From positions 1 to 64,000 of the forward strand of contig JAANDG010000476.1 in the NCBI GenBank assembly GCA_036852015.1: 64,000 nt of DNA, given 5' to 3'. The first letter of the stretch is position 1. Each line of letters opens with the position of its first letter. Source of the DNA: Pelodera strongyloides. Its lineage: Eukaryota > Nematoda > Chromadorea > Rhabditida > Rhabditidae. The position numbers and the translations under genes were made by a program. Positions 47,307 to 60,000 of this stretch are shown piece after piece. Under the pieces are notes generated by a model that saw nothing but the letters and a program-made list of their open reading frames with translations, ran no database searches and had not been told where the DNA came from.

Positions 47307-47501
47307 AAAAACGATATAACGATCGATTTGTTTTGAAACCTATGCTGTATTCTGTAAATAAGTGCATTCTCATATGTCGTATGCAAATAATGTAATTAAA
47401 TTAAACTAGAAAACAGCGCACTATCGCGCAGTTATTTGCATACACCACATGGGAATACAGAATCAAAACACGTTTCAAAAACCGGCCGTTATATCACTTT
47501 A
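47307..47501. mobile_element. Foldback MITE, subfamily B
   Basis: Left AAAACGATATAACGATCG (degenerate), right TTCAAAAACCGGCCGTTATA then TCACTTTA. The internal GTATGCAAATAA and TTATTTGCATAC pair. Confidence 0.7.
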
Positions 47502-47696
47502 AAACATTATCCAGAATGTGATATTAATATCACCAAAATGTCAGTTGTTTCGTGAGAATATATAAGAAACCAATTTAAGAATACCTATTGCCTAATAAAC
47601 CTACGATTGGCAAAGGATTCAATCTATTAACTCTTTGATGTTTGATTTTTTCCTTGCTGCAACATTGTCCGGGAAAGTAATAAACGCACAGTAGCA

Positions 47697-47996
47697 CACT
47701 ACTGCTATGTTTGCCTACCCCATGCCCCAACTATACCACTACTGCTAGGTTTACCCCACGCGCCAACTATACCACTACTGCTAGGTTTACCCCACGCCCC
47801 AACTATACCACTACTGCTAGGTTTACCCCATGCCCCAACTATACCACTACTGCTAGTTTACCCCACGCCCCCAACTATACCACTACTGCTAGGTTTACCC
47901 CACGTCCCAACTATACCACTACGGCTAGTTTTACCCCACGCGCCAACTATGCCACTACTGCTAGCTTTACCCCATGCCCCAACTATACCCCAACTT
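47697..47996 (+). repeat. Minisatellite, about 36-bp unit
   Basis: Eight tandem copies of a unit reading CCAACTATACCACTACTGCT then AGGTTTACCCCACG. The unit is a multiple of three, so one frame stays open and encodes a Pro-Asn-Tyr-Thr repeat; there is no start context or splice signal to make it a gene. Confidence 0.9.
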
Positions 47997-48133
47997 TGTA
48001 TTTTTATTCGCACTTCTTATGCACAAGATAAAATGGAACTTTAACGTCTTGTCTTGTCGATTTTGATGTTATTATTACTGATTGATTGCTTTATTTATTT
48101 ATTGATGAAACCGTAATCAATTTCAGGTTAACT

Positions 48134-51100
48134 ATGTATATTCAAAGGCAATTGCTAATTAGCCTGACTACTGTAACAATTATTTCCACGACGAGTGCAC
48201 TATTATGCTACGATTCGTCTTACCCCTCCCCACATTCTACGCAAGAATGTGCAGATGGAATGGTGGGAAATATTTATTTATTTATTTTTAAAGCGGTAGG
48301 ACACGTGGTTTTTGGCAGAGTGCTTGATAACTGCATTCCCATGTAGTTCGTTCCATGCTAAGCCCGGACTGCAGGGCATAGCAATTTACACATCGCCCAA
48401 TAAACGTTTCAGCAATCACGTGCCATACCACTTTAAATTTAAATTTACTCATATTAGCGCGCTGCAAACAAAGTACTTATTTTAATAGCATACGGTTATG
48501 AAAACAATGACCAGAATGAAGCCATAAATTCACGGTGCATTTACGTGGGTTATCGTTAAGCTAAGAAAAAGCATAATTTAAAATCCATTAATGAAACGAT
48601 AACTAAATAAATGATTATATGATTATTTTTTTCTGATGCTTACATAAGGGATAATGCTAAAAAGATACTATACACTTTAGAGTAACTCACACATTAATAA
48701 GTACAAATGAGTAACTCACATCTTAATAATAATAAGTATGAATGATTACAACACTGATTTTTAAAACATATGTTGAGTAGTAGCATTCCCAAACATTATA
48801 TGCAAATGGGTAAGACTATAATAAAAAATAGATCCCGATTCGACCCCACTTACACTTACTTAAGAATGCGGCTGTTCACTGTTCGCTTCAAAAACCGGCA
48901 GTAATTTCGCTTTGAAAACCATTGCGCAAAAAATAATACTTTGCAATTGCAGAGTTTGTTTTCATATTTCCCCCTTTCTTGTTGATACATAGCTAATGAG
49001 CCCCTTTCGCATGAATTAGTTAGATATTTATGCATGAAGGGTTTGTTATGGCTTCCTAACATTAACACCTTTTTTATTGCTACAAGCGCTTTTTGACCCT
49101 GGTTTATATATGACATTTAGCTGCATCAACCAATACTAGAGCGTAACGTACATCATACAAATATATAAACGAACAAACCATAGCAAACAACTTATATAGG
49201 AAATCGGCTATATGTTCAAATTCAAGATAGACAGGGCTTATTTATTAACTAAATTGGATCATTTGATACATCTTTATTTTACGATGTGAAACTTTAAATG
49301 TGATCCTTATAATGTAATCTCATCCTGAACTTTACCTTCTATTGATTTTCCCAAATGTCGCCCTTGTGATGCCAGAAAACGACGAAAAAAGTGCAATTCT
49401 TTGATTGCCTAATGGTCCAAATTACACATTCCGTAACAGAGGAAAAAGAAGCAGGGCCAAAATTAGAAGCTTGGGACTTAGGCTTAGGCTTAGGCTTAGG
49501 CTTAGGCTTGAAATAGGGATAGGTTTAGTGTTCAAGCTTGAAGTTTATAGATAATAAGTTGAACTTCAACCCATGCTTTTTTTGCTTGGAGAAACTTAGA
49601 ATCCTTGCTCGTGGAAAAGTTGCCATATAGAAAATGCATTGAAATGTGGTGATTTTCCCTTGGAAAAAGGTTCATTTGATTTGTTATGTCCTACTCAACA
49701 ACCACGTGCACCATCTTATAAAAGCCTTCATGGGCCAGCACAAATATACCGCCAGTCTAGTATTTTGCACATGCATGAGCTTATCCAGCATATATTTCAT
49801 AGTTTATAGCATACTACAATGCACTAGGCGTTTAGTCCCTTAGTGCGCAAGCAAGAATGTAGGAAACGGCGTAAAATATCTCCTATGAAAAAGGTGTTTC
49901 CTCTCCATTTAATAGAAATATGAATATCGATTTTTTCAGGTTTGCTATCAGGAATATTACGCAGTGGAAAGGGAGGACCGCATCGATCAATATTTTGATC
50001 GATTTTGTGTGCACGAGAGAGAATGCCGACTCCGTGGATTTCACGACGTTTGCACCACTTTTGATGAGATGGATCGCGAGGTTCAGGTGCGAAAAATCAA
50101 TAAATTTATTTAAAGCGATATAACAGCCAACTTTTGAAATGCATGTTGGAAAAAATGCACTCACATGTGTCAATGCAAATGAACCCAATTAGAATGAAAA
50201 ATCGCCCAGCATCGCACAGTTATTTGCATACGCAAGATTGAGCGTCCATCATACGTTTCAAAAACCAGCTGTTATTCCGCTTTAAAATTTGCTCTTTTTT
50301 ATTGTAAATTTTCTTTATCAGTTCTGGATCATTTCTGAGAAAAGCGTAGGTGCGTTGGACCCAAAACTGGCGGCGTTGTTCCCCACTTTTTATATCATTA
50401 GTTATTAAACTTACACCTCTTAAGCACACTGTCTATACTTCAAATTCTAGGAAACCCCCAAATTAAACAGGCAAAATTGGGAAAAATTTCATTTATTAAA
50501 CATAACAATTTCCTGAAACTCTCTAGTCCGTCTTGGTATTACCACTTATGCATATTAGACCCACTCAGGAACGCGCAAATTAGATTTATAAGTGTGCTGG
50601 TCTCATGCAGATGCTGACCGCACAAAACAGTTTTTCGCAACAATTTAATTTGATAATTTAACAATTTAATAGGGGTTAATTTAATAGTTGAATGAGTGAA
50701 CACAGAGCATGAAAGTTAAGATTTAGGTTTCGTTGTAGCTTTCCATAATTTACAGCACTTTTTAGGGTTATACTGAAGGGTTAATCCAAAGCAACTTTTA
50801 TATGTGAATTAAAATAAATGAAGTTTTAAATTAAATTAACTAAAGGTTGAATATTTTATTTAAATTTTCAGGGAACATTTGAGAAGTTCCGTTTGCTAAA
50901 CAAAGGCAGCAATCGAAGCGACTTGGTCACCTCAAAGTAAGTTTATATGATATTTTTTTAGTAATTAACGTTTCGTATTTTGTGATTTGCAGCTTTTGTT
51001 GTTTACATTGTTTAACTTAGTGAATTGATATAACAAATAACCAAAAGACTTCTGTGGACTACTTCATCCCTTAAAAGTATCAAAGTTACCAACTCCCTTC

Positions 51101-51458
51101 AAATTTGCAAAAAATACATGTGCTTGCTATAGAGTAGTATGTATATCAACTTTGTTCGTAAACCAAACTACGGGTAATTTCCAATGTATATACAAACTGT
51201 GCATAATGTGCCTGTAATATATCAAGCGATTATGATATTAAACTAATTTTAACAATTGCAACAATTGCCTAATTATCTCAACGCTTCAGATTCTGCTGCT
51301 GCGATACCCAATTGTGCAACAGTTTTGATGTGTTCAAAGCAGAAAAAGAATTCGGAATGCATCCAATAAAGACGCGAAGTCAAGGACTAAATGCTGCGGA
51401 TTCAACATACCACAATAGATTAGTTATGCTAATTTTATTAATATTCGGAACATTTTAG
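48134..51458 (+). CDS. Ly6-like secreted, GPI-anchored protein
   Basis: Predicted 169-aa precursor. Exons: 48134-48262, 49940-50086, 50872-50936, 51290-51458 (TAG 51456-51458), all in phase with GT-AG introns (donor GTAAGT after exon 3). Residues 1-22 form a signal peptide (MYIQRQLLISLTTVTII...). The mature start LLCYDSS and the FCCCDTQLCNS motif near the C-terminus follow the Ly6/uPAR three-finger plan, with about twelve cysteines in all. The end, HNRLVMLILLIFGTF, is a short hydrophobic tail as used for GPI attachment. A TTTCAG acceptor seven bases before the ATG may be a trans-splice site. The gene is convergent with the GABA-B receptor gene, about 950 bp away. Fold assignment is by cysteine pattern only. 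Confidence 0.62.
48290..48435. mobile_element. Foldback element, subfamily D
   Basis: AAAGCGGTAGGACACGTGG on the left, CACGTGCCATACCACTTT on the right, TA flanks. It lies 27 bp into intron 1 of the Ly6-like gene. Confidence 0.75.
48752..48914. mobile_element. Foldback MITE, degenerate left end
   Basis: Right end TTCAAAAACCGGCAGTAATT then TCGCTTT is clear; the left end is weak. Intron 1 of the Ly6-like gene. Confidence 0.5.
49477..49510 (+). repeat. Interstitial telomere-like repeat (TTAGGC)n
   Basis: Five and a half perfect TTAGGC units in intron 1 of the Ly6-like gene. Confidence 0.9.
50112..50284. mobile_element. Foldback MITE, subfamily B
   Basis: AAAGCGATATAACAGCC start, AAACCAGCTGTTATTCCGCT then TTA end, in intron 2 of the Ly6-like gene, 26 bp after the donor. 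Confidence 0.8.
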
Positions 51459-51459
51459 A

Positions 51460-51489
51460 CTAAGCCTAAGCCTAAGCCTAAGACTAGCC
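51460..51489 (+). repeat. Interstitial telomere-like repeat (CCTAAG)n
   Basis: Four CCTAAG units beginning one base after the Ly6-like stop codon, therefore inside its 3' UTR. Confidence 0.85.
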
Positions 51490-51743
51490 TACGCATGATA
51501 TGTAAATTATAGCTAGTACGAATTCTGTAGCACATCAATAAAATGCCAAATATACTGTATTTACTTTGTCTAATACCAATACTCTATTATTATTATTTTT
51601 GCGCATTACGACTAATAATTTCTATTTTTCCACATTTCCTCTATTTTTTTTTTCAAAATTGTGATCGCATTTTGTTTCAACGGGTTGTTTTGGATGAGTT
51701 GTGACTTTTGTCGTCATAGATTGTGAAATTTCACAACTTGTGT

Positions 51744-51931
51744 AAAGCGAAATACCGGCCGGTTTTCGAAACGGTTTTCGCCGCGTCGTGGATAACTGAA
51801 TTCTTACGTTTTTATGCTAATTTGCTCGAATTTAGCTCGATTTTTTACCTAATATATGTTTCTTTGCATAAGCTGCATACGAATGCTAGTGTACTCGATG
51901 AGTTTCAAAAACCGGCCGGCATTTCGCTTTA
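51744..51931. mobile_element. Foldback MITE, subfamily A
   Basis: AAAGCGAAATACCGGCCGG and CCGGCCGGCATTTCGCTTT ends with TA flanks, in the spacer between the convergent Ly6-like and GABA-B genes. Confidence 0.85.
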
Positions 51932-52407
51932 ATATTATTATTATTTGTATTATTTCAGGGATTAAAATTAAATTCTTGTTAATGTTGTTCAGTTGATTAA
52001 GTAATTGCTAATAAGTTTGTAATTTGTTCAATAAATAAAGTAGTTGAATTTCTAGGACAAGTATGTACGTTGATTTCCATTTTTGCATTTCAGAAATATA
52101 AAAGTTGAATTTTCTGTACACCATGGCATGGAATTCCACACTGAACTATGTATTTTTTGATGTTGGATTTAATAAATAAATATGTTATATGTCAGTTATG
52201 AAATATAAATTCCGATTCAACAAACCTTGCTGTAGAAACTGTGTGTCTCCGAACTCTTTCAACTTTTCCAATAGATCCCAAAGCTGTGCAGATTTCTGCA
52301 AAAAGTACTTTGGAAAAAGAAAACCAAGCTACAGTGCGTCCTCGAATCCCCGAATCCCGGAACCTTCAAAGGGATTTTCAACCCGAAGCCAGTCCAAAAT
52401 AGTTCCT

Positions 52408-55400
52408 TAGCGCCAGTAGTCTGGCGTGCAAGCTGCCCACGGTTCGCAAGACCGAAACAAAATTACTTGATGTAAATATCGATGGCGTAGTTGGTTTTCA
52501 GCTTCAGCACGAGCAAGAAGATCCTTCTCAGTATCCTTTCTGAAATAAAAACCGTAAACCAGTTGCAATGGAAAACAAACCCCATGGAAAACAAACGCCC
52601 GGGCCTATCTATCCTACTTGAACCAATATTTAGTGGTAACAATAAATTTTTAATCCGACAGAAGTAGGAGAAGCGTCGTGAAAAGCATAATATCCTAGGG
52701 TATTCATTAAACACGTACCAATTGGTGAAATTGTGTAGAGTGTGCTATGCCACATGACCATAGCATAATTTGTTATTCGTTATTTTTTTTTAGAAAGAAG
52801 TGGGCTTAATCGAATTGTAGTATAAGTAATAAAAAAACGTAATAATCTACGTAATTTTCCCAAATCAGGGGCGCGCGTGGGTTACAAATGACCACAAATT
52901 GAAATAAAAATGAGATTACAAATACTAAAAGGTTTCAGGTATTTACGTTTTGTTGAGAAAAAAAGGAAATGTACGCGCAATATGTATAAGTAAAGATGAT
53001 GGGACGACGTAGGTATATAATAATATATTGAAATGTCAGTGAGATTTTGACTTTCAGTCATTGACCTTATTTTTACTGACGTAACAACATTTTATACAAT
53101 ATTTGTCACCTATTGAATAGTTAGTGATGTTTATGTATTTAGGTGCATTTAGATCGAGTATATGATAAGATAGATGATTAGAATTGAACTACAAACTAAC
53201 CCGAAACTATTATTGTTATTATTTGGGACAATATTGTTGGTCTTCGCCACGACACTTTTCATCAGACCACGACGGTAGCCACGTGGTTCACTTCCATTCG
53301 GATTTCGCACTAGTTCGATCATCTGAAAATCATCGAAACTCATCTGGAATTCGTTTGAACTTGGAATGTCAGCTGAAACTCATCCGAAACTCTTCTGAAA
53401 TTCGTGAAACTAAGCTGGTATTGATCTACATTCATCAAAACTCATATCTGAAATTGATCTGAAATTCTTCTGAAACTCTTCTGAAACTCATCTAAACGCG
53501 TCTGGAATTAGATTGAAACTCACCTGAGTACGTACCACACCCGACAATGTCCACCCCAAATGATAACCATCTTTCTGTTCCCAGTTTGGGTAAGTTAATT
53601 AAAAATAAGTATCACCAACCTTCGGTACAAATACCAGACATAGCGTAAGTGTCGTCGAGAAAATAATGAAAAACGACGTTAGGGCAAAGGCTTCATTAAC
53701 ACGCTCCTAAAATAGTAAAATGGTATGATGCGTGGCTCGTGATATGCTGGGCAACTGCGTTCCCACTCATAATGTGCAACTGTGTGGTCCACATAGGTTT
53801 CACACAAACCAGTTATTTAAAGCATAATATATATGAACTCATACGAAATGGGTGAACCCATTTCGTGGCGGTTCACTGTTTTTTTCGTGGGCCTGCCCAT
53901 TTGGTGACCAATTCGTCGCCAAATTTCAGCAAAAACCGCCACCAGATGGTCACCGAATGGTCACGAACCGTCACGAACCAGTCACCAGATGGTTTTTTTT
54001 TCGGTAAGAACCATTTGGTGAAGGGCCAACGAAGGTTTTCTGTGGTTTCGGCAATTATTTCGTTGTCCTGTGAGGGCACAATAATAAAAAATAATATTCT
54101 AATTTTTAGTTACAAACCTGAAGTATAAAAGAAATGCTGAGTCCAAGGGTACTCATCACCACCACATTATAAACACTCATTCCGATATATTTACTGTCGT
54201 TTAGTGCGGGCACATTGACATGACGTGTCTCCCATGCAAGGAAACAACCGAGAATCTAAAAGAAAATGTTATTCTATTTTTAAAGGGACATGGCACGTGA
54301 TTTCTAAATCCATGTAATACATGTAGTTAGTGATCGATTTTTCGTCGGCCCACGAAAATAAAATTTAATACATCTAGTTCTCTTATTGTTAGCAGAATTT
54401 TGGAATTGCCTTAGGGACTTCTTGAGTGTCTAGTTATTTGGTTCAATAAAACCATATTATTGCTTATTAGTTTAGGTAAGGAGTACGTCGGGCTCAGTGA
54501 GAATCAGTAGAGAGCAGGACATAACGAAAAACTTTGAAGCGAAATACCGGCCGGCTTTTGTGACGCATCGTGGACAACTGCATTAATTTGCTTGAATTTA
54601 GCTCGATGTTTTGTTCTAATTTATGTTCATTTGCATTAGGTGCATAAGAATGCTGGTGTATTCGATGTGTTTCAAAAACCGGCCGGTATTTCGCTTTAAA
54701 GTAAAGGAGAATCTCACCATTAGAATTCCCTTGAACGCGTACAGAACTGCTTGGAAGACGACGGAATCTGCTGAGAAACATCGTTCGACTTCAGGAAGGA
54801 AGAGAATGTTATCCTTTTGCTGGAATATGTTTCTTTTTAGATCCGCGATCTCGCCCTCTTTTCGGCACCTTAGCTAGCTAGCGCCAGAATTTCGCCACGC
54901 ACCACCCGAGTTTCGTCAGGGTGTCCGCTCCTGGGACTGCCTGTGAGTCTATATGTACTACGTACATACTCTATTCCTCAGGCGCGCTGCGCGGAAATGC
55001 GTTGCCGCGTCCACGGGAAAAGATTGCAAATTTGCATTGAAAAATTCGAGACCTAGAGAAACCTCTTTCCTGCGTCTCCGCCTTTCCCATGTTAAAAGCC
55101 ATCTCTTTTCCGCGGACGCGTTTTGCGCGCTGCGCGCCTGAGAATGTAGTAGTAGTAGGTATTGTGCCTTCCCTACCCTACCTAAAGCCTATAGGCTTAT
55201 TCCTAGCATGTTTATATCAACGTTATAAAAAGTAACAATATCTTATTATATAAAGGAGGAGAGTTTACTTTTTTGTTTGAAGCCGCGTGTGAACGCAACG
55301 AAAAATTTGAATATCTAAAGACTATAAAAGGATAGCCGGAGCCCCGTCTTGAGCAAGCGAAATTCGAATTTTATTTCATTACTTATCAAGATACGTTGCA

Positions 55401-57001
55401 AACGTTTCACATAAGTGTGCTCACTGATGTTACTGCATTTTAGAATTTGAAAGTCGCCTCAGGCGGCGATAGCCGTCTAGTAATATGAATACGGAAAATC
55501 CCTACAATTTTCCCAAGAGTTGTAACTTTCAAGGAAAAGGGGGATATTATCGCCCACAGCGCCAACACCACAATGTCGACCATTAGAAGAGAACCCAAAA
55601 TCAGGAGCAGTTTGGAATCCTGAAATACATTCTAGTTAACAACTAAAGCGGTATAGCACGTTGTTTTTGAAAGTATATTGCACAGAAAGCATTTCCATAT
55701 ATTGTATGCAAATTCCGTGCCCTTCTGTGCTTTCCCGGCACATTGAACACTATTTGCATATCATATGTTTGTAGGGGAAATGAAGTTGTCCGCCAGGCTT
55801 TTTAAAAAAACACGTGAACTGCTACTTAGCATATATTGCGAGTGTTCATTCAAGAATGTGACGCAACTGCTAGTATTTTTATTACTATCACTTATTCTGT
55901 ATCCGTTCGGTAACTTTTTTTATACAATGATTTCCTCTTCTAAAATACATTTTTGAAAATAATTTTTACCTTGATCGCCTTTCTGTCCATTCTAATATTA
56001 GTGAAAATCGAATGGACTCTCCACGTTTTAGAGAACATCGAACCAAAGGCTAAGGTGAATCCGATACACATTGTCCAAGTTTTGGCCTGAAAATGTATTC
56101 AGATTGTCAGGTGTGTTGGCACAATGGTTAGCTCGTCGGTATCTCGCTCAGTCAACCCGAGTTCGAAGCCCGTCCGTGATATATGCTTTATGAGTATAGA
56201 TGTATGTCATCAAGAACCCGTCTCCAGTCAGGACCTCTGCGGAACAAGCCATAAGCTTTGAGCACTACAGAACGCTTATAAGCCAGATTGCCTAGCCAAG
56301 TAGCTTATCTTATGCAAAGTTATAATGCGGCAAAATATAAGTATATGTAAATACAATTATGCTGCAACCAAAAACTACAAAAACGGAAGAAATTTCAAAG
56401 TAAGAACTCACATAACACATATTGACAAAATTCTCAGCCGACAGTAAACGAGTATCCACTCCGAACATAATAACAGAGAGAAAAGTGAACATTGAACCAA
56501 CAATTATCAGATTGTTCAAGTTTGGAGACGACATTTTGATGAATCTGAAAGGGGTATTTTAATCATGCAAACATTAGGCAGGTGGTCTACTGGCTAGCGC
56601 ACTTGACTCTTACGCACGCAACCCGAGTTCGGATCTGGCATCATGCTGTACCGTAAAACCATAGTTTCTAAAGGGCATCGAAAACACTCTATCGGGACAG
56701 AAGTAAAAGGTCTTAGTGCTAGTGAGTGTTAAATTTGAACTAGATCACATCTAGAGTGTTCGGTCTCCAACTAATAATTATCAGATAATTGCATGTTTAC
56801 CTATGATTTCTGTATTTTATATTGACACATAAAAATAGAAGTGACAATCCTATTCCAATAAGAGCGAAGAAGGACATGACTATATAGAGAGAATATGAAA
56901 TGTACTCCTTGATCACACGTCTTTCAAGGGCGTCTGGAGGAGGGATCCATTCTAAATGATGGACGTAAGATTGGGTACTGTAATTTCTCTCCCTCTCTTC
57001 G

Positions 57002-57034
<33 letters not shown>

Positions 57035-60000
57035 TATCATACTATCTCGTTCTCTCTCTGTGCCTCTTAGAACAACTAATTCCCGTCCTTTCTCCCTATC
57101 ATTTCCCTATCTTTTCTTGGTAATGTGATAAACTCTCTACTCTCTCTCTCTCCCTTCTTCTCTCACGATCTGCACCAATTCTAAAAGTTTCGAACATCAC
57201 ACAGATATATGAAAATTCAAAATCCCCGCAAGTTACCTTTCATCTGGTGACTAATTCTGAATTCGTCCCTCGCTCCATCATAGAACCCAGCATCCATATA
57301 TGTCCCGTTCACCATTCTCTTGATATCAACCAACCCAAGACGCTCGTTGTTCGCGAATCTGACGCGGCCCTAAAACAGTGTTCTGAAACAACTTCCTTGG
57401 CCGTGGTGTGGTTGGCTTAGTAGTTGTGTACACAGGTCTGCTTGTGGAGATATCCTTTAGGAACCTTTGAGCCTGTTCGTGTAATCTAACAAAAGCTAGC
57501 TACATCGGAAGGGCATTAAAATAGGTAGATAGTAGAGGGTTTAGAACAGAAACACACAAGGTACTTACTTCACGTTTTTTGAAAGGCGCGATAATTCGTC
57601 AAAGCAAAAGCTACCGTATTATCTATGAATATTTGTTCTAAATGTGATTACCGTAACTCCTTCAAACGAGCTATTCTGGATTCCTTCGAGTAGAGCGGTA
57701 GTGAGAGAAAGCACCGTCCGGACCCAGAGCCTGAACACACGCGAACATAACTGAATTCACTATGTTACAATTTGCATAATGACATGGGCCGAAACGGAAC
57801 CGCAATGGGTTTTCGCGATCGCTCTTAGCGAAGCCTGTAAGGTAACCGTCGCTCGCTGACAACTTTAGACTTAACTGGTTTTAACTTTTAAATAGACGTA
57901 ACTAAACTTGCACGGACACTTAACTATAACGTACTTACCGTAGCTATGACGTTTTTTTTTGAGCCATTAGATGGACCGAAGTACCTATGAGACTGTTGTT
58001 CAGCATGAAATTATGATCCGTTGCTAGGTGAGAACTTCTGTTAGCCAAGTCATGGCTTACAATTAGTTGGCATTGCTATGCGTGAGCAAGAAGATGGAGA
58101 AACTTAGGGTGAAAATCGTAAAATGTAGGTATACATGCCCTGCTCAACGCTATGGCCAATGGGTCCATAGACCGTCATAGAAGATATCCCTGCCATACGT
58201 TCGGTTCACAGTGTTCTTCTTCGCAAGATTCGGTCAACTGACCGAATTATTTCGTGAGCCTTCTGCAAACAAACAAGTCAACGCTTCATAGATTGCGGCA
58301 GAGGGTGTGCAAGGGTGCGCGACATGATTTACCATTCTAGTTGGCGAACACTTGGCGCCTGTGCGTGCGCACCTACTACCGCCTTTTCCAGCGATTATAT
58401 TGCGACATAGGTGCGCCATGTTTACTTCCCCGTGCGCACGGATTTCCGCCAGGGATGCGCGACAATAGGGGCCGTGTTCTGCAGTGGTTGGTTGCCGTAA
58501 GTTAATTGTTTTGCCTTATGTACAAACCCGATCGTACTTAGCTTCCCAAAAATAGCGAAATATCTTTGCCAGATATGTAATTAATTATCTAACCTTTCCT
58601 CCTACAATATAACTATTCCGATCTCTTCTCTCCGTGGCGACTTCTAGTGCGAAATGTCCTTCTAGTACAGTAATGATTTCATCCCGAGTACAATTCTTCA
58701 CCTCACGATAGGTCCATCTACAAAGAAGTTGTTTTAAACCGATACAAAAAAAGATTAGATAAGTGCTGAATAAAAAGTAATAAATACAAGAAAAAAAAAC
58801 ACGACCTTGTGTCTTTATAGTTTTATACACTAGGGAAAGTTCTCGTGAAAACGGTGCAAAATACGGCAAATAAAAACATTGACAACTCGAACGCCGTTCG
58901 CGTTTGCCGCTTGCATTGCATATCTTTGAACTACCGCTCAGTGCAGTGTGCTGCCTGTGCGCCATGGTGACGCCGCTTGAACGCGCAAATTAAAGAAATT
59001 TTCTGTCTTCCACTTAACCTGAGTGAATGATAACCGGGCAGAATCCAAACAAAGTGTTCTCCATATAATTGTCGGTGATATGCCTCACATAAAACGATGC
59101 CAGCCATCTTTTCTGCCACATCCATTATGATGATTCGGACATCGCGTTTCTGGAATAAGTTTTCATTTGATTGGTGTACATTGGTACATTGGTGTACATT
59201 TGTCGATTGGTGCTCTGTATCTTATACGCTATTCCGAAACACAATTGCTAGTTCATTAGGAACGTTTTCCCAGGCATTGCCCTGTAATGTTTTGCGACGT
59301 AGATAAGAATATCTTACTTTTAATTCCTCCAATTCATATCCAATATTATCCATTTCGTGCATTGTGACACCGGCTGTGTAGACAATTTTGACGCCACTTC
59401 TTTCCAAGTTTGTCGTCAAAGCTTCGTGAGGCTGAAATTAAACAATATATAAAGAAACGAGGTTTGATAAGGGGGTTTCCATGTATGCCAAAAACAAATG
59501 TGCGTTCCCTTCCAAGTATGAACAAATTTACCGTATTTTCCCTGAATTGAATAGTTGATATGAGAAATTAATACGTGGGTCTCGCGAAGTCATAAAATAC
59601 GGTAAATTTTTCCGGATACTTGGAAACCCCATAAAAGTAAGATAAGGTGATATCATAAACCATATCAATGATAACACATACTCTCGTCCCAAATATCATG
59701 TAGAAGTAAAAACATTAAAGCGAAAAGCCGGTTTTTGAAACGCATCGTGGACTGCTGAATTCTTACGTATTTATGCAAAGTTGCTCGAATTTAACTCGAT
59801 TTTTTATTCTAAGTTGTGTTCATTTGCATAGAAGCATAAGCTGAATGAGCATGAGAATGCTGGTGTACTTGATGCGCTTCAAAAACCGGCCGGTATTTCG
59901 CTTTAAATAAAATCATATATTTCTGCGGGTTTTCTTTTCGTAGTGGATACTATCCAGTGACTTTATTCATCTTCAGTGATATTTCACCTGCCTTTGAAAC

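Larger units (their letters stand above)
39600..48133. other. Mostly non-coding, repeat-rich stretch
   Basis: AT-rich, with foldback elements (40380-40487, 43349-43433, 44263-44415, 45713-45845, 47307-47501), a 36-bp minisatellite (47697-47996), GC-rich islands at 42750-42900 and 46170-46430, and three candidate orphan exons entered separately. I found no complete gene. A frame at 47091-47308 behind a TTTCAG acceptor is also open on the opposite strand and stays uncalled. Confidence 0.45.

Noticed and set aside
47002..47308. Overlapping open frames on both strands near a TTTCAG acceptor
   Set aside because: Neither strand has linked exons or family resemblance; the strand cannot be decided.
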